A stretch of 64,000 nt of DNA from Fasciolopsis buskii (GCA_008360955.1 LUCM01000659.1:56997-120996); one strand, 5' to 3'; shown: positions 27,792 to 38,111, numbered from the stretch's first letter. The notes: generated from the letters alone by a model not told the origin. Numbers and translations: made by a program.

Positions 27792-28424
27792 TTAACGTGT
27801 CAAATGAATTGATCGCCCGTTCGACACAGATTGATCGAATTGGAGCAAAATTTTAGTACCGTCAACATTGTTGACGTTGGAAATAACTTTGGTGTTTTTG
27901 TCTGTACTTTTTTCAGTGATCGCATGATCTAATTGTAACGGGGGTGAAATGAGCCGGTTGGTCAGCACGAATACTGTTGGCATCCTCAGCATAGTTCGCA
28001 TCTCTTTTTCGTTCAACGTAACAGTCATATGCATTGCCCACTGGGATCTGCCTTTGGCGCCACTCAATTGAGGGTGGTTAGCCAACATATAGTCGATACG
28101 TTTGAGTCCATCCATTGTAAGGTTGGAGATGTATCGTGTCCATGGCCTGTGAGGCGATTCGTATAAGCAGTCCTTTCGTCTTCTTAGAGAATTCCGAAAA
28201 TGAACAGGTAGGCCACCATTTGAACAGAGTTTTGATAGACAGCACGTATCAAAGTCTGCATGACCGATCCTGTGGAACGACCGACTTTCTTCAGTTAATC
28301 GAAGGTTCAACAGCGAAATAAAACAATGCCCGAGAAAGAGACTTTTTGTAGGAGAATCAGAGAGCCAGGATGCAAATCGGAATTTGATTTGTTTAGTTGG
28401 ATGGAGAGGAAGCAGATGGGGCAT
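27792..28424 (-). pseudogene. 210-codon open frame, probable APE-type endonuclease remnant of a LINE
   Basis: The longest open frame in the window. The middle third reads WTRYISNLTMDGLKRIDYML (IDYML at 28087-28101). This resembles the segment of LINE endonucleases in which a T-W-x-S-P-D-G block is followed by R-x-x-I-D-Y-I. About 16 residues later HMTVTL occupies the place where the catalytic S-D-H-x-x-V normally sits, with the aspartate missing. Earlier, SNGGLPVHFRNSLRRRKDC could correspond to the N-x-N-G-L block. The last 50 residues match nothing I know. It lies just downstream, on the same strand, of another endonuclease-like remnant. A chance frame of 210 codons is unlikely here, but the assignment rests on short motifs. 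Confidence 0.42.
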
Positions 28425-28429
28425 TTTTC

Positions 28430-28690
28430 ATAGGGCAGTTTAAAAAACAGTGGTCACTTCTTGAGATGGGCGCGAGTACTTCGTAGGAAATATCAGGATA
28501 GTTGGTCCTGACTTCCTCCATAAGAAATTCTACTGTGAAAAGTGCTGAGGTCTGTCAGATTACAAAAGTCAGTGGTAGGGTCGATGTATGGTTGAAATCA
28601 TCAACAGTTACAAATGGATTATCTTTAATAGGTGGAAGAATAAAAGCTAAGGAGGAACCGGAAAAGTTGAGATATAGCGCCTTAAGGTAA
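28430..28690 (-). pseudogene. CR1-like endonuclease C-terminal remnant
   Basis: One minus-strand frame with a single stop codon can be read from about 28686 to 28430. It ends in EVLAPISRSDHCFLNCP, with the S-D-H codons at about 28450-28458. The segment compares directly with ISSNDHCFCLLRP at about 370-410 in the CR1-like element, which suggests the same class of endonuclease end. Upstream residues (LPPIKDNPFVTVDDF) are weakly similar to the P-T-R-x-x-x-x-L-D segment. Similarity is lost right after the S-D-H block, and the next frame (27792-28424) looks like a different endonuclease, so this may be a nested or adjacent insertion. Confidence 0.4.
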
Positions 28691-31575
28691 ATGGCCCTGC
28701 GCATAAAAAACGTGGCTGGACCCGAAGCAGTTCACATGACGCCATATTGCTTACAAACTCCTAGGTGATTTTGTCCTGGGAATAGAAACTGAAGTGACTG
28801 ATCTACCCGAGTGATTCCACGATACCCGGGTTTTTTGGTTTTACATGCAACATCAACAATGTCTTTCCCTTCAGCTCTATGAAATGTTACTTTTATGGAA
28901 GTCGCCAGTAACCAGTCTGAATTTCGCCGATCTACAGGCTCCCACCTGCAATAAGATTACATATTTTGCCATTTTTTTCAGAAATCAGACGTGATATGCT
29001 ATCATATAGCCAAAGCCTATGTTACAAAATTATTGGCTACTATGCGTGAAAGACTGAACAAATGACTATTGAATGGAGGAAATGAATGGTCGTTTTGCTG
29101 GCTAAATGCGTACGGCTTGTTTCCTTGCCGTAAGTAACCGTTCACTGATCACTCTGGAGACAACATTTGATCATCTAAAATCAGCTATTGTGATCCATAG
29201 TGGTGGATTCTATAGATTAAAGCATCCTGCTTGTTACAGGGGAGCAAGGCCAAGGGAGTACGAGTACAATGACCATCAAAAGCTCACATGTATATATATA
29301 TATATATTGTACTGTACTGCATCAAGCTTTCTTATGATAAGATAATTATTGTCTGTCGAATAGGCATAAGTCTTTCAGAAATGGGACAACAAAATTATCA
29401 AGGTAATATGAAAAGAACTCAGAAAAAAACATTTGCAAGAGAGAAAACTGACTTGTAGTTGGAATGTACAGTAACTTCCCCGCAAGCCATGCGCCGACTT
29501 CTCTCACGAACCAGTGCAACCTGATGGATTTCGTGATTATGGACAATGGGCTCCACATCCAGTTAAACAAATAATTCCGACGATATATGGTCATTAAAGA
29601 AATTGTCTAGCTAGAATGCGAATTAGTCAGATAATTTGGCGAGTGTCCAGGATGTTTATACTATCAGTTTCAATTGTCACTTTCTCCTAGTTTGTGAAAA
29701 CGAACATTGCGAAGTCGAATCAGGAAAAAAGAAAATAGTTGCCTCAATTAATGATCCCGGTCAGTCGGCTGAACTGTGCTGATAAGAGTTTCAATTACAT
29801 CTCTATTTGAAATATAATTAAAAAGCTCACCATAAAAACTGACAGTTTCTACATGATCATAAATTTCATACAATTCAAACTCAACCTAACCGTCTCTGGT
29901 GCGCTTTCGTCGAATATTATCAAAAGAAGACATGGAAAATCATTCATATGTGGTACCTATACATTACTGACTAATGCAGTATTCGACGGTTTACACAGAA
30001 CCAGCAAAGTTGTTACTTTCAAAAGAAAATGATGAGCTGAATCTCATTCGACCTACTAGTAATAGCTATGACTCTTTATAAATGCGCTTCCCGTATTCAT
30101 TCTTACGAATCTGCTAATCCAGGGGGTTTTCTTATGACTGAATTTGAGCTATTTAAGACCGTCCCCTTAATTACTAGCCAGGTTTCAATATGAAGGCAGT
30201 ACTCGCGACGTGATGATTTGTAGTTTTGAGAAAGAAGGCGGTAAAATTCAGTCTAGTAGCCCTCACCTATTACAAAATGACCCATTCGTATGCAAATGCT
30301 ACTTCTCATACTGATTCATAGGCTAATTTATCGTGTCTAGTATACCCGCAATCGATAGTTCGTTGTAAATTAGAATAACGCAGTCCTGTCAGAAAAAGCG
30401 AAGTTTCCGTTCGAACTTTTAAATCTCTCTGGATGCTGACCAATATTTTCTGTTTATTGTTAACTTTTAGGTTTTTCATCACTATTTCAGTGGGATGTGC
30501 ACATAATGTTAGAACCTAGTTGCACTGAAAGAAAACATGAATAATTTGATAACCCTTTGTTAGCAGATGATATTCAACGTTCAACCATAGTTCTCGACCG
30601 TGATCTGGTAAAGATAGTGCTTAGCGTTCTATTTGTTCATCCGGTTGACAGGTTCTTCTTCAGTCGTTGGAACAGTCGCCGGATGTCATGGGATTTGGCG
30701 AGCAATGCACAGTATATTGTAATATCTAGAACTAATTAACGGTTTATTGTTTCTGAATCATTTAACTGCTGGTCAGACTGAAATGTGATTACATTGTGGT
30801 GCTATTAATTAGTTGTCAGATGAAAAAGCACTAACAAACCAACGCTCACACTGGTAACTTCATGTTTTGGTCTTTAGGATTCGCAGAGATTACCAGGCAA
30901 ACCGTTAGGGTATGAATAGCCTAATGAGGCAAGAATCATCTAAGTTAGATGCGGGTTTTTCGAAGCCTGATAATTTATTCTGTTTAGCTTATTCGAGTTC
31001 GGTATATCTACTGGCATGCGTTCGCACATCCACTTGGTTCGGAAGTCTTGAATTTTGATGGTCAGAAAATATTTGAGCAACTAAAGTTTGGGCAGATTGT
31101 CTGACTAATCTTAGATACTGCTTTCCGTCCTGCATTATTATCAGTATCCTGTTGTTGTCCCACATTTTTACCATGTACACACATGAATTACGAGCTGAGT
31201 ACACCTGCTGCACAGTACTTACCCTCGCACACCATTATCACTTATATATCTGAGGCACCTATTCCATTTATGGGTGAACCATTTTACTGAACGCAGTGGT
31301 ACCATCTGTTTGCACTTTGCTTATCTTCGCTGCAAATCATGGTTGAAAGGCCCAACTACATTTCTTCTGAATGTACCTGGCTGAGCTTATATTCTATACA
31401 GTGTACTTCCTAGCTCCTTGATTACTGGATGGCTCGCACGTCCACTTACTTTTGATTCTCGTTTTTATGACTTGCAGCTGCAGCAGGCGACAAATTTTGG
31501 CGCACATCTGGTCACCACATAAAGACTGTCACATTGAACCTTCGGCTTCAATTCCTGACGCATTATTCAGTGGTT
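28691..31575. other. No supported gene; one short (TA)n run
   Basis: A plus-strand stretch near 28690-28770 reads ALRIKNVAGPEAVH, faintly like the A-A-G-P-D-G segment of LINE RTs, but too short to call. A perfect (TA)8 run lies at 29291-29307. Nothing else is recognised. Confidence 0.45.
29291..29307. repeat. (TA)8 dinucleotide repeat
   Basis: A perfect alternating TA run, directly visible. Confidence 0.95.
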
Positions 31576-31872
31576 CTAGCAACGACATTGACAAACTTCC
31601 CTAAATCTAATATTTTCGAAAACATGCCGAACCATGGCCAGTTGGTAATTCCAAACCATGAGCAGATTTGCTCTTTTCCTTAAACATCTATTAACCTCAT
31701 GGATAAAGTCACCAGCTATCAGCAACGATTTGGCACTCTTCGCCGGTTTCGCCGTCCGTTTGTAAATCCCTTGATCACTTTCCAAATTAGTACTCGAGAT
31801 TCTATGCTTGCGTTTGATGGTAGTTTTTCCACCAAAGTAGTGTAAACTTCGGGTTATGTTCATGAAAATCAC
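31576..31872 (-). pseudogene. RTE-like endonuclease N-terminal remnant
   Basis: A 98-codon minus-strand frame contains SDQGIYKRTAKPAKSAKSLL followed by IAGDFIHEVNRC (AGDF codons at about 31705-31716). In LINE endonucleases of the RTE and related type, a helix ending in a basic segment leads to V-x-A-G-D-F-N-A-x-V-G, the strand bearing a metal-binding aspartate. The order and spacing match here, but the asparagine after AGDF is isoleucine. Similarity fades afterwards and no D-Q-I-D-Y or S-D-H segment could be followed downstream to 31400. The diverged SINE copy at 32.1 kb lies upstream on the other strand. Confidence 0.45.
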
Positions 31873-32095
31873 TTCTCAACGAAACGTGCATGTTTTATGC
31901 ACTCATGTGTCTGTTCCATGCATCTCTTCTGTAATCTACAACCGTAGCTTTGCGTCCCTCGATTCGGGATCTTGGGCTATTCTTACGGTAATTTTGGGCC
32001 TTGATCCACTTTGCCACGTCAGCCATATCCCGAATGTTATTTCACTGCCTCCTTGGCATAGATGCTTGGACCCAACTATTCGACACTTATTCATA

Positions 32096-32345
32096 ACGCA
32101 TGAAGTAGCCGAGCTCTGTAGGTCATATTAGAAGCTTTCGCCGTTCTTGGACTATTTGCAAAGAAGTCATCCATCATTGGGAGTTGACTGCTTTAACTCC
32201 TGTCCCTGTGAATTTGCAACGCAATAAAGATGGGCGCGAAATCATGTGTGTATTTCAACAAACATTTGGGAGTCTGGTCAGTGGCCGGCCGTAAGACCCG
32301 GCGTTTGACCGATCTCATCGCGATCAGCACCCGGCTTGGTTGAGC
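32096..32345 (+). repeat. Old, diverged copy of the tRNA-Leu/hammerhead SINE unit
   Basis: Aligning by eye with the 37.0-kb copies, GAGCTCTGTAGGTCATAT at about 32110 matches AAGCTCTGTAGGTCATAT, followed by AAGAAGTCATCCATCA for GAGAAGTCATCTATCA. A degraded tRNA-like part follows (CGTAAGACCCGGCGTTTGAC near 32290) where fresh copies have CGTAATGGCTAAGGCGTTCGAC. No hammerhead core is recognisable past 32345. Substitutions are spread throughout, so this is an old insertion. Confidence 0.6.
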
Positions 32346-35300
32346 ACAGGAGAAGTTAAGATAATTACTAGCGCTGTGAGTCAAATCACTCAATGAACGA
32401 GAACAGTACTTTTCGCCCTATTCACAAAGTTCGAAGCAGACAGTCAAGAACCGTCAAGTGTTGCATCTTGAGGACAGCCCAAGCTACAGGTGTCTGTTTG
32501 TATAATACCTCTCTGTGAAACAATTTGTTTCGATTCACTCTTCCCCTGAACTTCTTGTAAGCCCCCAACAAGTGGTTTACAACCTGATCGTGTGACAAAT
32601 TGATCAGTCATACGTACAGACACATAAACATACTTAAAGTAGGGAACTGATGCAATTAAGAAGCAAACATTCCCCGATCAATTTCTGACCATATTTAATG
32701 TTATGTTTTGACACGAGTACAAATAATTGAAGACGAACTTGTTCGATACGTTGCGTTGTATTCAATGTTAGATGGAAGTTTTCATATAGCAAACATATCA
32801 TTAGAAGGTACCATTAAGTAACAGGGTTTGGTCAGCATACTATCATCAACTCATCTGCCGAAACCAAAATACAAGTGGCAGACGCACGGATATCTCCAAG
32901 TCCAGTGTCACATTTATTAAAGGAATTTGGTAGCAATAGTATTTACCACGATTCGGCAAGCCAAAACCTAGATCAAGTAGAGATACGTGAAAATGGTACG
33001 TCGTTTATCGGCCTTTAGTACCCTTAGGCTACCGTTTAATGGCTTCAGTTGTTTTTATTAGTCAGCAACAGAGCGAAATTTGAATGCACGTTTCCTTGAA
33101 AACGCTGAAGTTACCATCAAAATACAAACCTCCACACGAGGTATATTTTCCTCATCATCAAACTCGCGGTTGGCGGGAAATTTAACAATATTTGAAATAT
33201 TCAAACCTGTTCACCCAACTTGTGTGCTGGGCCGCAGGTTAGTAAAGCAAACTTGGTGTTGCCAAGCGATAGGGCAAATAGGGTTCATTTACCTAAGGGG
33301 CTCGCGGAGGAACAGACAGCATCTGCAGTCACTGAGTCCGCAGTCCTTTGGTTATGTTAATTTGTCTTCACCTGCTCTTCGAATGTGCGACGGATACATT
33401 CACAGTAGGGGGCAAGCATATTTGAGCACGTTCTAACCTGATGTTTTCACTATGGAACCGTTTATTCTGTGTGTGGTGTCGACAAAGGAACTTGAGGGAT
33501 TTAACTTAAGCGCACACTACAAAGGAGCGAACACATCTGCCTAGCTTTCCCAGGGGCGACAGTTGCTAGTTCAACTGTCACGAACTGACAAAGAAATTTT
33601 CGTGATTCATAATGATATCCCCAGTCTCCTGGATAGCTGTTGGACGAGATCCTGTACAAGCATTCTACAATAACAAAGTCAAATAAAATTTTCACTATTT
33701 TACCAATCACGATCTGAATTAACCATGCCTTGTTTCAATGAAACTTGTTTTCAACAATTCCCAGATTAACTTAATGCAGGGGCACTCAACAGAATCGAAT
33801 GTGTTGTCATCGGTAGACACAAATCTCAGAGAATGCACCATAGCATTATTTAACCACAGAGAATTTGATTAATTTCCAGTAAAATTTCGTGAAATATAGC
33901 CACGTTGTACCAATAAATTGACTAAAGGATATCCAATATATGAAGCCGTTTCTTTTGTGCGACAGAAGCTATCAATGAAAAATCAGATTATGGCCGATCA
34001 AAACGAAAAATGATAGTACTTTCAGCCACGGCCTCATGATCCAGAAGCTGATTGAATGTACTTAGTCCAACGATGCGAAAGAGCCCTGATGTTTAGATGT
34101 GTTCTTTGATGGTTTTGCAAGGTGTCAATGAGGGCATTGTCGAAACAACCCATGTATGTCCAACATGAAATTAGCAGATTTTCAAATTGCGCAGTGAGCA
34201 CGAATTGACTGAACCACTGCGTCATTACACCGTCCCAGTCTTAATATTTTGGTTGTTATGACTTTAAAGTGAAATTATTTACTAGCGAACGTTGCCTTCC
34301 AAACGATTACATGTTAACTTGCAGAAAGTACACGGATAGTTAAAACACTTACAGCCTAGATGTTAATAGGTGTTGCCATTATTTAGTGACCAAATAAAGA
34401 AGTTCACTCAACGGTTACTGGCAACATCCGTGACTGAGCTGAGGTATTATATTAATGAATCAGGAAATGCCAGATCTAAATGTTATCTTTAGTGTTGTTT
34501 TAAATTGCCTTAGTTGGTGGTTCGACGCTGTACACGACAAATAAGCTGAAAACCGAGGCCGACTAATGGCTGAAAATTAGAAAACCATTGAACCACGGCA
34601 AAATTCGAACATTCCGGTTGAAACCACGCGATTGGAATGGAGGATGTTGTTTGACTTTGAATAAATGGTGGACGCAAACTCGAAGAAAACTAAAGTTGTG
34701 ATTCATCGTATAACAGGATCGAATGTGCACTCGAATATCGCTCTCATGAGGGTGAGTCCTTCTAGCTTGACACATGATTAAAACTTCTATATTTAAGCTT
34801 CCTCAGGGGGAAATGAAACGGATCAATTTTTTAATAGTGATTCAGTTTTCATTTTTTTCAATTGGCCTGTTGTTCCTTCGGTTTTTTCAGTGGTTAGATA
34901 CTTCAATTATTATCTGTTCTATAGATTTGCTCCTTACGCATAACGAGGCATTGCTGCCAGGTCCTTCTCTCTCAATGGACGCTCAACTCTGGCCACTGAG
35001 TAACCATCTACTGGTGAAATCGTTTTTTCAAAATGAAAACCGTCGCGCATGCGCATTGTGAACTTAACGAGGCTAGTGAATCAACCTGGATCTTAGGTAC
35101 ACGCTGACGTGGCGTGTAAATAACAGTGGATCACATTACAAATGTTAGAAGATTCAAATCCCTCACCAGCAGTTTGGCAATGCTATGATGTTTTATTTAC
35201 CATAAATGATTATATGTGATTTTCAAGCTCGATATATCTATGCTCATATAACAAAGCATCGCTGGGCATTTGTTTGCGGAAGAGGCTTGCCAAATATGAC

Positions 35301-36829
35301 CAAATACCTTTTTAAACTCGCCTTAATTATTTGCTAATAAATAAGTTATGAGACGATTGCGCGAATTCCTCAAACGATAGAATTCATTTCTCACTCGAAA
35401 CATTAAATCTCCAACTGCAACGATTAGGAGATGGATTAGAACTCCACGTACTTGTTGCTACCCTGTTATGCAACACCGCGCTAAACACAAGTAACATACA
35501 GAACTTCTATGCATATTGTGGCCAAAATCAATAACTCAGGGCTGGTTGTTCACTTAATCGCTCTAAGAAGAACGCAGAATCCACGTTTTAATTGAATATT
35601 CACATTTTCATTGTGATTTTAATTGTATGAAAAAAAGTTAAAGTTCACATGCCAACCCATGATTTTTGATTATCATTCTTTCCCTAGGAAGGGATCCAAT
35701 ATACTTGCTTTATTTAGATCCATTGTGGTGCGCTTTCCAAGAATTACATTATTCTGTTCAGTTATGCTTTCACCAAATGACATTTTTTGTAATTTTTAAT
35801 TCTTTGTGGACGGCGTTTGACGTCATATTCGCATTGCCCTTGTGATATGATATTAAGCAACCAAAACCTGCATACCATTTTTGAATAGATACCGCAACTT
35901 TGATGCGAACGATGCTGTTTACGTTGGTATGAACTATATACGACAATCAGCTACAAAATCTGAAATAAATATAAACTGGCACCGAAGAAAAACCGCAACT
36001 AGCAAACAGATGCGGAGGTTAGTTAATATAATTTATCGCTTCCATACTCATTATATTTTATCGCAGAGAATGTTAGGAACGAAAAATATCGCAATCAAGT
36101 TAAATAACTGTAAAGTCACCAACTCGTAAAAATTGAAAATCAGGTAAAACAAAATTATCCAGGAATGATTTGTGCGAATTGTGAGAGGTTCCTCAAGAAC
36201 TCGACTGAAACGTGGTCTCGGTTAGTCAAGGAGCCTGCTAAATATGGAATAGTTAAGTTCCTTTAGATATTTATTCTAGACGGTATAGAACAAAAAGCGG
36301 ATCGCGTTGAAATATGAGAGCTGCAATTTGAAAAATGGTCCTGCGGATAATCTTTATGCGGGTGGAAATTCGAGAATTCCACTTCAGATCTTTTTCAACT
36401 GTAACCCCCACATATTTAAAACATTAGCCTTGTAAGTATTTCTAAATTGATGAATTATTGTTCAGAATGGTAGCCTGACCGACATGAAGAAAAATAACAG
36501 ATTCAAAACCAGCTTCTGCAAATAAATCATAGACTGAAGTTATGTTGTTGAAGAGACTTTGAAATTCATCGTTGCTCAAAACAGACTGAAAGAAGGTAAT
36601 ATCAGCATAATCAAACCGAAAACATGGAGAATTAGTTGGTAATTCATTGATGCAAGTATAAAGCAGATACGGTAAAAAACATATGCACCCTGAGGCAGCA
36701 CCGGGTTCGGTTGCACAGCCACGTTGATGCAGGCCCTGGGAAAATCAAATAATACAAAGTTGCAAAGTAAGACATCACAAGAGAGAATCGAATAAAGCTG
36801 AATGGTCCAGGAAGGCGCAAATTAAATTT
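32346..36829. other. No recognisable feature
   Basis: Short frames only. The largest is 33080-33436 (+, 118 codons), listed separately. No retroelement motif or RNA gene is visible. Confidence 0.5.
33080..33436 (+). other. Unassigned 118-codon open frame
   Basis: The predicted product is mixed polar and hydrophobic with no signal peptide, membrane segment or motif that I recognise. It lies in featureless sequence with no supporting neighbour. At this length, in a 64-kb window with dozens of open frames, it may well be chance. Confidence 0.12.
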
Positions 36830-36962
36830 CATTTTAGTAGTAGGAGATTGAATGTTTACATGAAATAATTCACCATGTGATATCATCACTCAATTCACCA
36901 TAAAGAAACCATGGAAGCACTGTACAGCTGTTTCATCCTTGTTAGGAATCATCAGCAGTGCA
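36830..36962 (-). mobile_element. SINE copy A: hammerhead plus tail, minus strand
   Basis: Read on the minus strand, the hammerhead (36961 to 36917) is followed by the repeat's tail, which ends near 36830 at CTACTAAAATG. The tail repeats sequence found in copies B and C (the block ATTTCATGTAAACATTC). At 36962-36963 the strand flips into copy B without any adapter, so the tRNA-like part expected upstream of the ribozyme is missing. Beyond 36830 the sequence is unrelated, which gives one probable element terminus. Confidence 0.85.
36917..36961 (-). ncRNA. Hammerhead ribozyme, type I with minimal stem III, intact core
   Basis: All parts of a hammerhead can be placed on the minus strand in 45 nt. 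Stem I is GCACTG (36961-36956) pairing with CAGTGC (36922-36917). The core CTGATGA lies at 36955-36949. Stem II is TCC/GGA, with loop TAACAA inside 36948-36935. GAAA is at 36934-36931. Stem III is very short (CA/TG within CAGCTG) closed by the canonical A-U pair. The predicted cleavage site is after the A of GTA, directly before CAGTGC. An outer CCAT/ATGG pairing in fuller copies would extend stem I through an internal loop, as natural type I ribozymes do for loop-loop contact. Such short stem III hammerheads are known in retrozymes, Penelope-like elements and the schistosome Sm-alpha repeat. Activity is inferred, not shown. Confidence 0.85.
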
Positions 36963-37286
36963 CATGGTGAATTATTTCATGTAAACATTCAATCTCCTAC
37001 TACCAAAATGTATCAAGTAATCAAGCTCTGTAGGTCATATCCAAAGCCTTGGTCGTACTTAGGCTACCTGCAGAGAAGTCATCTATCAGTAGGGGTCGAT
37101 CGCTGTGAGCTAACGGACAGTAACCGTGCAAATCAGTCACGGATAGGTGGAACATGATGTGGTGAAGTTCAACAAACCGTTCAGAGCCTGCCCGGTAGCG
37201 TAATGGCTAAGGCGTTCGACTCGACTCACAATCGTTCGTCCTTGTTCGGGTTCGCGTGTCCCAGTTCGGGCGCGGTCCATATGCAC
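36963..37286 (+). mobile_element. SINE copy B: tail and tRNA-like head, plus strand, cut at the adapter
   Basis: From CATGGTGAATT at 36963 the plus strand follows the repeat through CAAGCTCTGTAGG and the AACGGACAGTAACCGTG block to a tRNA-like part at about 37186-37276. It stops at GGTCCATATGCAC, inside stem I of the expected hammerhead, where the synthetic adapter begins. Relative to copy C it has an extra CGACT repeat in the anticodon region and a GT insertion in the B-box region. Confidence 0.85.
37186..37276 (+). promoter_or_regulatory. tRNA-like head of SINE copy B (pol III A/B boxes)
   Basis: The head begins CCCGGTAGCGTAATGGCTAA, resembling a type 2 tRNA D arm and A box. The B box is GGGTTCGCGTGTCCC, with a GT insertion compared with copy C. 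As in other tRNA-derived SINEs, this would act as an internal RNA polymerase III promoter. Confidence 0.65.
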
Positions 37287-37324
37287 CTGTCTCTTATACA
37301 CATCTAGATGTGTATAAGAGACAG
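37287..37324. other. Synthetic Nextera transposase junction adapter (assembly artefact)
   Basis: The 19 bases CTGTCTCTTATACACATCT (37287-37305) are followed immediately by their exact reverse complement (37306-37324). This is the Tn5 mosaic end used in Nextera kits, and the 38-bp head-to-head form is the circularisation junction of Nextera mate-pair libraries. It is not part of the genome. An ambiguous N follows at 37327. Sequence left and right of it comes from two ends of a size-selected fragment and was probably not adjacent in the chromosome. Confidence 0.98.
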
Positions 37325-37553
37325 CCNCACCTATCCGTGACTGATTTGCACGGTTACTGTCCGTTAGCTCACAGCGATCGACCCCTACTGATAGATGACT
37401 TCTCTGCAGGTAGCCTAAGTACGACCAAGGCTTTGGATATGACCTACAGAGCTTGATTACTTGATACATTTTGGTAGTAGGAGATTGAATGTTTACATGA
37501 AATAATTCGCCATGTGATATGATCGCTCAACTCACCATAAAGAAACCATGGAA

Positions 37554-37601
37554 GCACTGTACAGCTGTTTCATCCAGCTTGTTAGGAATCATGAGCAGTG
37601 C
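37554..37601 (-). ncRNA. Hammerhead ribozyme, mutated core (copy C)
   Basis: Same architecture as the copy at 36917-36961: stem I GCACTG/CAGTGC, stem II TCC/GGA with a loop lengthened by 3 nt, GAAA and the GTA cleavage site. The core at 37595-37589 reads CTCATGA instead of CTGATGA. That changes the invariant guanosine (G5) to C, a substitution known to abolish hammerhead cleavage, so this copy is expected to be inactive. Confidence 0.8.
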
Positions 37602-37606
37602 ATATG

Positions 37607-37688
37607 GACCGCGCCCGAACTGGGACGCGAACCCGAACAAGGACGAACGATTCTGAGTCGAACGCCTTAGCCATTACGCTACCGGGCA
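37607..37688 (-). promoter_or_regulatory. tRNA-Leu(CAG)-like head of the SINE (pol III promoter)
   Basis: On the minus strand, CTAAGGCG (37670-37663) is followed by GACTCAGAATC. The loop CTCAGAA (37657-37651) has T at position 33 and anticodon CAG, and is closed by CGA/TCG. Animal tRNA-Leu(CAG) carries CTAAGGCG and GACTCAG in the same order and spacing. A GGTTCGCGTCC B box (37633-37623) follows after a longer variable arm, as expected of a class II tRNA. The conserved A of the T loop has become C. The acceptor stem does not close well, so this is a tRNA-derived head, not a tRNA gene. Confidence 0.7.
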
Positions 37689-38111
37689 GACCGTGAAGGG
37701 TTGGTTGAAATGGACCACATGATGTTGCACCTATCCGTCACTGATTTGCACGGTTACTGTCCGTTAGCTCACAGCGATCGACCCCTACTGATAGATGACT
37801 TCTCTGCAGGTAGCCTAAGTACGACCAAGGCTTTGGATATGACCTACAGAGCTTGATTACTTGATACATTTTAGTAGTAGGAGATTGAATGTTTACATGA
37901 AATAATTCACCATGACTTGAAGTTTTTGAATGTATGCCTTCATGATGCATCCCTGCGTTAGTTTTAGTGATGATTTTTAGGTCGCACAACTTTTCACTGA
38001 AATTCTTGCAACTGCCATATAATCACACTTAAAATATATGACTGCGGTATGAGTGGTAAGATGGATGAAAGCATGATTAATGCTGTAGACATTCACAGAA
38101 ATCTTAACATG

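Larger units (their letters stand above)
37325..37914 (-). mobile_element. SINE copy C: head-to-tail partial dimer, 400-bp unit, minus strand
   Basis: The tail block GATTGAATGTTTACATG occurs at 37483 and again at 37883, exactly 400 bp apart in the same orientation. Between them, read on the minus strand, come the tail, the AACGGACAGTAACCGTG block, the tRNA-like head (37688 to 37607), the hammerhead (37601 to 37554) and the next tail. Thus more than one unit is joined head to tail. The left end is cut by the adapter; the right end near 37914 (CATGGTGAATT on the minus strand) abuts unrelated sequence. Confidence 0.85.

Noticed and set aside
37137..37469. 110-codon minus-strand and 66-codon plus-strand (37256-37456) open frames across the SINE cluster
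   Set aside because: Both translate through the synthetic adapter; the peptide SYTHLDVYKRQ is the translation of the Nextera junction and appears in databases as a contamination artefact.
37607..37688. Functional tRNA-Leu gene
   Set aside because: The acceptor stem does not close, the T loop lacks the conserved A, and the sequence is embedded in a repeated element.
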